This document shows, piece after piece, positions 60,281 through 64,000 of a stretch of 64,000 nt of DNA. The notes under the pieces are model-generated. The model saw only the letters and a list, made by a program, of their open reading frames with translations, did no database searches and had not been told where the DNA came from. The stretch lies in assembly GCF_042649045.1 (NCBI RefSeq), contig NZ_JBHSEF010000021.1, positions 1-64,000 of the forward strand. The letters are read 5' to 3'. Positions within the stretch are counted from its first letter, which is position 1. Each line of letters starts with the position of its first letter. Source of the DNA: Chryseomicrobium palamuruense (GTDB taxonomy: Bacteria; Bacillota; Bacilli; Bacillales_A; Planococcaceae). A program made the position numbers and the translations under genes.

Positions 60281-61342
60281 ATGACATGGACTGGACTGTT
60301 AAATGAATATCAACAATTTCTACCGGTAACCCCACATACACCGAAATTATCACTATTAGAAGGCAATACCCCGCTTCTCTACGCAGAAAACGTTTCTGCT
60401 GAACTTGGCATTCAGCTTTATTTAAAATTAGAAGGCGCCAATCCAACAGGTTCGTTTAAAGACCGTGGAATGGTGATGGCTGTTGCGAAAGCAAAAGAAG
60501 AAGGAAGTTCGGCTGTCATCTGTGCATCAACAGGAAACACGTCAGCAGCCGCTGCTGCCTATGCAGCGCGTGCAGGCATGAAAGCGGTCATTGTCATCCC
60601 GGAAGGAAAAGTCGCTGCTGGAAAGCTTGCACAAGCTTATATGTACGGAGCAGAGGTCATTCAAATCAAAGGGAACTTTGATCAGGCTCTTGAAATGGTA
60701 CGTGCAATTAGTGAAACCTCCCCTATCACTCTAGTAAACTCTGTAAATCCATATCGTATCGAGGGGCAAAAAACAGCAAGCTTTGAGATTTGTGACGCTC
60801 TTGGTAAAGCACCTGACATCCTTGCGATTCCTGTTGGAAATGCGGGGAATATCACAGCGTACTGGAAGGGATTCAAAGAATATCATGCAGCGAAAGGCAC
60901 GGGACTTCCAAAAATGTTCGGCTTTGAAGCAGAAGGTGCCGCTGCGATTGTCAAAGGGCATCCAATTGAAGAACCAGAAACGGTTGCAACGGCCATTCGC
61001 ATTGGGAACCCTGCATCTTGGAAGCAAGCGGAAGCTGCACGTGATGACTCACACGGAGTGATCCAATCGGTAACAGATGAGGAAATGCTTGCGGCATATC
61101 AACTTCTCGCGAGTCGTGAAGGCGTATTTGTAGAACCTGCATCGAGTGCATCAGTGGCAGGCATATTACGAGCTGTAAAATCTGGTGAAGTCGCAAAAGG
61201 ATCCACGGTGGTCGCCGTGTTAACCGGGAACGGATTAAAAGATCCACAGACGGCAATAGAATGTAAAGAAATCAAACCATATCAACTGGAGTCATCTGCA
61301 CCTGCTCTTGAGAACTATTTGGCTGAGGTGTTGCAATCATGA
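60281..61342 (+). CDS. thrC: Threonine synthase
   Basis: 353 aa fold type II PLP enzyme. The PLP lysine is K60 in NPTGSFKDRGMVMAV; ASTGNTSAAAAAYAARAG and IPVGNAGNITAYW (phosphate loop) follow. It converts phosphohomoserine to threonine. The ATG with AGAGGCGG 8 nt upstream was chosen; the frame is open 16 codons earlier. It overlaps thrB by 4 bp. The usual first gene hom is not upstream. Confidence 0.95.
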   Translation: MTWTGLLNEYQQFLPVTPHTPKLSLLEGNTPLLYAENVSAELGIQLYLKLEGANPTGSFKDRGMVMAVAKAKEEGSSAVICASTGNTSAAAAAYAARAGMKAVIVIPEGKVAAGKLAQAYMYGAEVIQIKGNFDQALEMVRAISETSPITLVNSVNPYRIEGQKTASFEICDALGKAPDILAIPVGNAGNITAYWKGFKEYHAAKGTGLPKMFGFEAEGAAAIVKGHPIEEPETVATAIRIGNPASWKQAEAARDDSHGVIQSVTDEEMLAAYQLLASREGVFVEPASSASVAGILRAVKSGEVAKGSTVVAVLTGNGLKDPQTAIECKEIKPYQLESSAPALENYLAEVLQS

Positions 61343-62226
61343 CAGTCGAAATTCGTGTGCCTGCCAGTTCAGCGAATTTAGGTCCCGGCTTTGATTGTCT
61401 CGGCTTAGCCCTTCCTTTTTTCTTAACTGTCCACGCGAGTCCTTCGGAAAAGTGGAAAATAACGAATCAAACCGAGCATCTACCGGTCGGTCTACAGCCA
61501 CAAGATCATTTACTCGTTCGTACGGCGCTATGGACTGCAGAAAAGTATGGTCAGTCATTGCCTCCCTGTGACGTAGAGTTGTCGAGCGAAATCCCACTAG
61601 CCCGCGGCCTAGGTAGCAGTGCTGCTGCGATTGTCGGAGGCATTCAACTAGCAAACGAAATGGCGAATCTAAAGCTTTCTTGTGAAGAAATCGTCCATTT
61701 AGCCTCTGAACTTGAGGGACACCCGGATAATGTCGCAGCTGCCGTTTACGGAGAAGTGGTCGTAGCGATTGATTTAGGCTCACGAACAGAAGTAATGAAA
61801 CTTCATGCGGCTGACTTTTATTGGTTAGTAGCGATTCCAAACAACGAGCTAAAGACATCCGTAGCTCGTGGAGTGTTACCCGATACGTATCAAAGAGATA
61901 CGGCAGTAAAAAGCAGTGCAGTAGCCAATATGCTGGTCGCTGCACTCTCAATTGGTGATGCGGAAAAAGTAGGTTTCTATATGGAGCAAGACAATTTTCA
62001 TGAACCCTATCGTTTTTCACTCATTGAGCATGCGGAAGCATTTCGTCGCGACGTGAAGAGGCTCGGAGCATTTGGCACCTCCATCAGTGGAGCTGGTCCA
62101 ACTCTTCTGTCACTCGTGCCTGCAGAATTTCCTATTGAACAATTGTCGTCGCTTTATCCACACCTTTCTCTCTCTATTGTGACGACTTGGGGTGCAGGTC
62201 TAGAAACAAAACAGATAGCGAAGTAG
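61339..62226 (+). CDS. thrB: Homoserine kinase
   Basis: 295 aa GHMP kinase. RVPASSANLGPGFDCLGLAL at the start, IPLARGLGSSAAAIVGG (ATP loop) and GTSISGAGPTLLSL are the three GHMP motifs. It phosphorylates homoserine for the preceding ThrC. Confidence 0.95.
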   Translation: MTVEIRVPASSANLGPGFDCLGLALPFFLTVHASPSEKWKITNQTEHLPVGLQPQDHLLVRTALWTAEKYGQSLPPCDVELSSEIPLARGLGSSAAAIVGGIQLANEMANLKLSCEEIVHLASELEGHPDNVAAAVYGEVVVAIDLGSRTEVMKLHAADFYWLVAIPNNELKTSVARGVLPDTYQRDTAVKSSAVANMLVAALSIGDAEKVGFYMEQDNFHEPYRFSLIEHAEAFRRDVKRLGAFGTSISGAGPTLLSLVPAEFPIEQLSSLYPHLSLSIVTTWGAGLETKQIAK

Positions 62227-62230
62227 TCCA

Positions 62231-62273
62231 TAAAAAAGCAACTTTCTCCGGCAGTCGGAAAAAGTTGCTTTTC
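62231..62273. terminator. bidirectional terminator, thrB / zupT
   Basis: Stem AAAAGCAACTTT/AAAGTTGCTTTT with an inner CCG/CGG pairing between convergent genes. Confidence 0.85.
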
Positions 62274-62276
62274 TAG

Positions 62277-63089
62277 TTATACGCTAAATAACACAAGGCT
62301 CGCCGCCATGACCATCATGCCAGCTACCACACCATAAATGGAGGAATGGGTTTCATCGAATTCCTTTGCTGCTGGTAATAATTCATCGAGTGAGATGAAG
62401 ACCATGATTCCCGCAACTCCTGCGAAGACGATACCGAACATCATATCGGATAAAAAAGGCATCAAAATTAAAAAAGCAACAATCGCGCCAACTGGTTCGG
62501 CAAGACCTGATAAAAATGACAATTTAAAGGCACGTTTTCGGCTACCCGTTGCATAGTAAATAGGTACAGCGACCGCAATTCCCTCCGGAATATTATGAAT
62601 GGCCACTGCAATAGCGATGGCAATTCCCAAGTTTGGATCTGACATCGCAGACATAAACGTTGCGATACCTTCAGGAAAATTATGAATTCCGATGGCAAGC
62701 GCCGTAAACATACCCATTTTCATCAGTCGGGCGTGTTCATGCGATGTAGGTTGAATATCCATCGCTTCAACAGATTTCACTTCGTGTGGGTTTCCGAGAG
62801 ACGGCAGTAAGCGGTCAATCAGACCAATGAAGACCATCCCTCCAAAAAAGCCGACAAGTGTCATCCAGTACCCGTTCGTAGTACCGAGTTCAGCAACAAG
62901 GGCATCTTTTGCTTTAAAGAAAATTTCTACAAGGGCCACAAAAATCATGACGCCTGCTGAAAATCCAAGAGCGACAGATAGGAATTTTTTATTTGTTCGT
63001 GAAGTGAAGAAAGCGAGCAGACTACCAATCCCTGTCGCAAGCCCAGCAAACACTGTTAATCCAAGGGCAAAGAGAACATTTCCATCCAT
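62277..63089 (-). CDS. zupT: ZupT-like ZIP family metal transporter
   Basis: 270 aa with eight membrane segments. The metal-binding helices HNFPEGIATF and HNIPEGIAVA are present, as in ZupT, which imports zinc and other divalent metals. No clear metal-responsive operator is visible upstream. AGGATGATAGT precedes the ATG. Confidence 0.9.
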   Translation of the reverse strand: MDGNVLFALGLTVFAGLATGIGSLLAFFTSRTNKKFLSVALGFSAGVMIFVALVEIFFKAKDALVAELGTTNGYWMTLVGFFGGMVFIGLIDRLLPSLGNPHEVKSVEAMDIQPTSHEHARLMKMGMFTALAIGIHNFPEGIATFMSAMSDPNLGIAIAIAVAIHNIPEGIAVAVPIYYATGSRKRAFKLSFLSGLAEPVGAIVAFLILMPFLSDMMFGIVFAGVAGIMVFISLDELLPAAKEFDETHSSIYGVVAGMMVMAASLVLFSV

Positions 63090-63168
63090 ACTATCATCCT
63101 ACTTTTCAGTATTTTCTATTAGTATATGCGAAATGTTTCCTTAGCGCAACTTTTTTCGTCTAGTGAAA

Positions 63169-63822
63169 TCAATTCTCCATTTTCTTTAAAAAGTATCCAA
63201 TTTGTTTCCAGTTTTCTTCTACTTGCGGACGAAGCTTTGGATTGTAAAAGACGGCCGCGGGATGGAAAGTAGGGACAATCGTATAACTTTTCTGCGTCCA
63301 GTTAAATTCATCGGTTTCTAAATTAGTTAACCGACGAATCGGATGCGTGATCAACTTGCCATTCCATTCAGATACTTTGTAGCCTCTTCCCAGTAGCCGT
63401 TGAAGCCCAACATTGCCAAGAGGCACGAGGAGAACCGGATCGAGCTGGTCAATCTCATAATCAAGGATTGGTGCGTGCGCAAGAAGTTCTTGATTATTCG
63501 GTGCCCGGTTATATTTTTTTTGAATGACTTCCCCCGTTCGTAGTTTCTTCTTCTTCCATTGATAAGGTCGACTTCTTACTGGACTTGTCATGTATACGTC
63601 TTCACGTGTAAGTCCGATGCTTTCAAGGGATTTATCAAGTTCCACTCCCGCTCGTCCAACAAATGGTTTGCTTTGTATCGCTTCATTTTCGCCTGGTGCT
63701 TCTCCTACTAGTAGTAGTTTCGGTTTCAGAGGACCTCCGCCCCTGACAAACCCTTCAACAGCGTGTCCTTCTATTCGCTTCTTTCCCAGTTCCATCAATT
63801 TTTCGGGGATTTGAAAATGCAT
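63169..63822 (-). CDS. Family 4-like uracil-DNA glycosylase without cysteines
   Basis: 217 aa. LLVGEAPGENEAIQSKPFVGRAG is the family 4/5 uracil pocket motif and TIVPTFHPAAVFYNPKLR the C-terminal one. Classical family 4 enzymes bind a 4Fe-4S cluster through four cysteines, but this protein has none. The ATG with AGGAGG 7 nt upstream was used; a frame opening far upstream overlaps the PAP2 gene and is not credible. Confidence 0.85.
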   Translation of the reverse strand: MHFQIPEKLMELGKKRIEGHAVEGFVRGGGPLKPKLLLVGEAPGENEAIQSKPFVGRAGVELDKSLESIGLTREDVYMTSPVRSRPYQWKKKKLRTGEVIQKKYNRAPNNQELLAHAPILDYEIDQLDPVLLVPLGNVGLQRLLGRGYKVSEWNGKLITHPIRRLTNLETDEFNWTQKSYTIVPTFHPAAVFYNPKLRPQVEENWKQIGYFLKKMEN

Positions 63823-63838
63823 ATCGCTTCCTCCTATT

Positions 63839-63873
63839 AGAAAAGCCTCTTCAGATTCATCCTGAAAAGGCTT
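63839..63873 (-). terminator. terminator after the PAP2 gene
   Basis: Minus strand AAAGCCT..CAG/CTG..AGGCTTT stem followed by TCTAATAG; the 5' arm is inside the last codons of the PAP2 gene. Confidence 0.65.
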
Positions 63874-64000
63874 TGTTTTGTTTTTGAAATTGTCGTTTCC
63901 GATGTTCATACCACCACATGATAAGGGCAAACCATGTATATCCAAGAGCCCATCCAGCAACCACGTCAGAGCCGTAGTGGTGAATGTTGGCGACGCGGGA
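63857..64000 (-). CDS. PAP2 family phosphatase, C-terminal part (partial)
   Basis: 47 codons before the stop are in the window; the 5' end lies beyond position 64000. The visible SRVANIHHYGSDVVAGWALG is PAP2 motif 3 (SRxxxxxHxxxD), with a membrane helix (YTWFALIMWW) and a basic tail following. Members dephosphorylate phosphatidic acid, PGP or undecaprenyl pyrophosphate; which one cannot be told. Confidence 0.8.
   Translation of the reverse strand, partial: SRVANIHHYGSDVVAGWALGYTWFALIMWWYEHRKRQFQKQNKAFSG

Noticed and set aside
61337..62020. 227-codon minus-strand frame opposite thrB
   Set aside because: ThrB motifs on the plus strand are complete and the minus frame has no recognisable domain or start signal.

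Overview
The window comes from a low-to-mid GC Gram-positive chromosome of the order Bacillales. A complete sigma-B partner-switching cluster is embedded in the gene order acpS - ydcC-like lipoprotein - alr - ndoAI - ndoA - rsbRSTUVW - sigB - rsbX - tex - sprT - tRNA genes, which is the order I know from Bacillus subtilis. YdbS/YdbT-type PH proteins, CshA, MurF and Ddl follow as in Bacillus and Listeria. Family choice (perhaps Planococcaceae) is inference. Most of the window looks like ordinary core chromosome; I see no prophage, transposase or CRISPR array.

Layout: 1-943 is the 5' end of a 16S rRNA gene preceded by eight tRNA genes (Asn-Glu-Asp-Gln-Lys-Leu-Arg-Gly in transcription order), all on the minus strand and apparently fired from one strong promoter. 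1-9 kb continues with sprT, tex and the sigma-B cluster; 9-12 kb has the NdoA toxin-antitoxin pair, alanine racemase, a lipoprotein and AcpS; 12-15 kb a rhomboid protease and two PH-domain membrane proteins; 15-22 kb CshA with a long structured leader, an esterase, MurF, Ddl, an unknown protein and divergent RodA. 22-26 kb holds a 45-aa small ORF and the copper module csoR-copZ-copA. 26-30 kb has two MFS exporters, one divergent from an XRE-TPR regulator with twin operators. 30-41 kb mixes a cystine transporter, cardiolipin synthase, a D,D-carboxypeptidase, YidC, an AraC regulator, a lipid kinase, GNATs and small proteins. 41-50 kb holds a ring-cleaving dioxygenase, a DUF1002 protein, CvfB, MntR, a small Lmo0937-type membrane protein, a double GNAT, a penicillin acylase, MurB and a divergent HxlR/YceI pair. 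50.6-50.9 kb is a perfect 105-bp tandem repeat. 51-64 kb has glutamate dehydrogenase, an AGCS symporter, an FrnE-type oxidoreductase, PpaC, a DUF7662-like/GNAT fusion, Mpg glycosylase, a CoA transferase, NiaP, ThrC-ThrB, ZupT, a cysteine-free family-4-like UDG and the end of a PAP2 phosphatase.

How it fits together: the sigma-B regulator is encoded here, and several sigma-B-like promoters (GTTTAA-type -35, GGGTAT -10) stand in front of rsbV, two tiny membrane-protein genes, a DUF4064 gene and possibly an AGCS transporter, so part of the local regulon can be proposed. Other regulatory sites read directly from sequence are a CsoR operator, a CymR-like operator before the cystine transporter, a PerR-like box and HxlR-type palindrome before yceI, an intrinsic terminator inside the cshA leader, and two copies of GTTTAAT-N3-ATTAAAC between the XRE-TPR regulator and its MFS neighbour. 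The least explained material is non-coding: two long inverted-repeat elements (14.8 kb and 22.2 kb) and the 105-bp tandem repeat.
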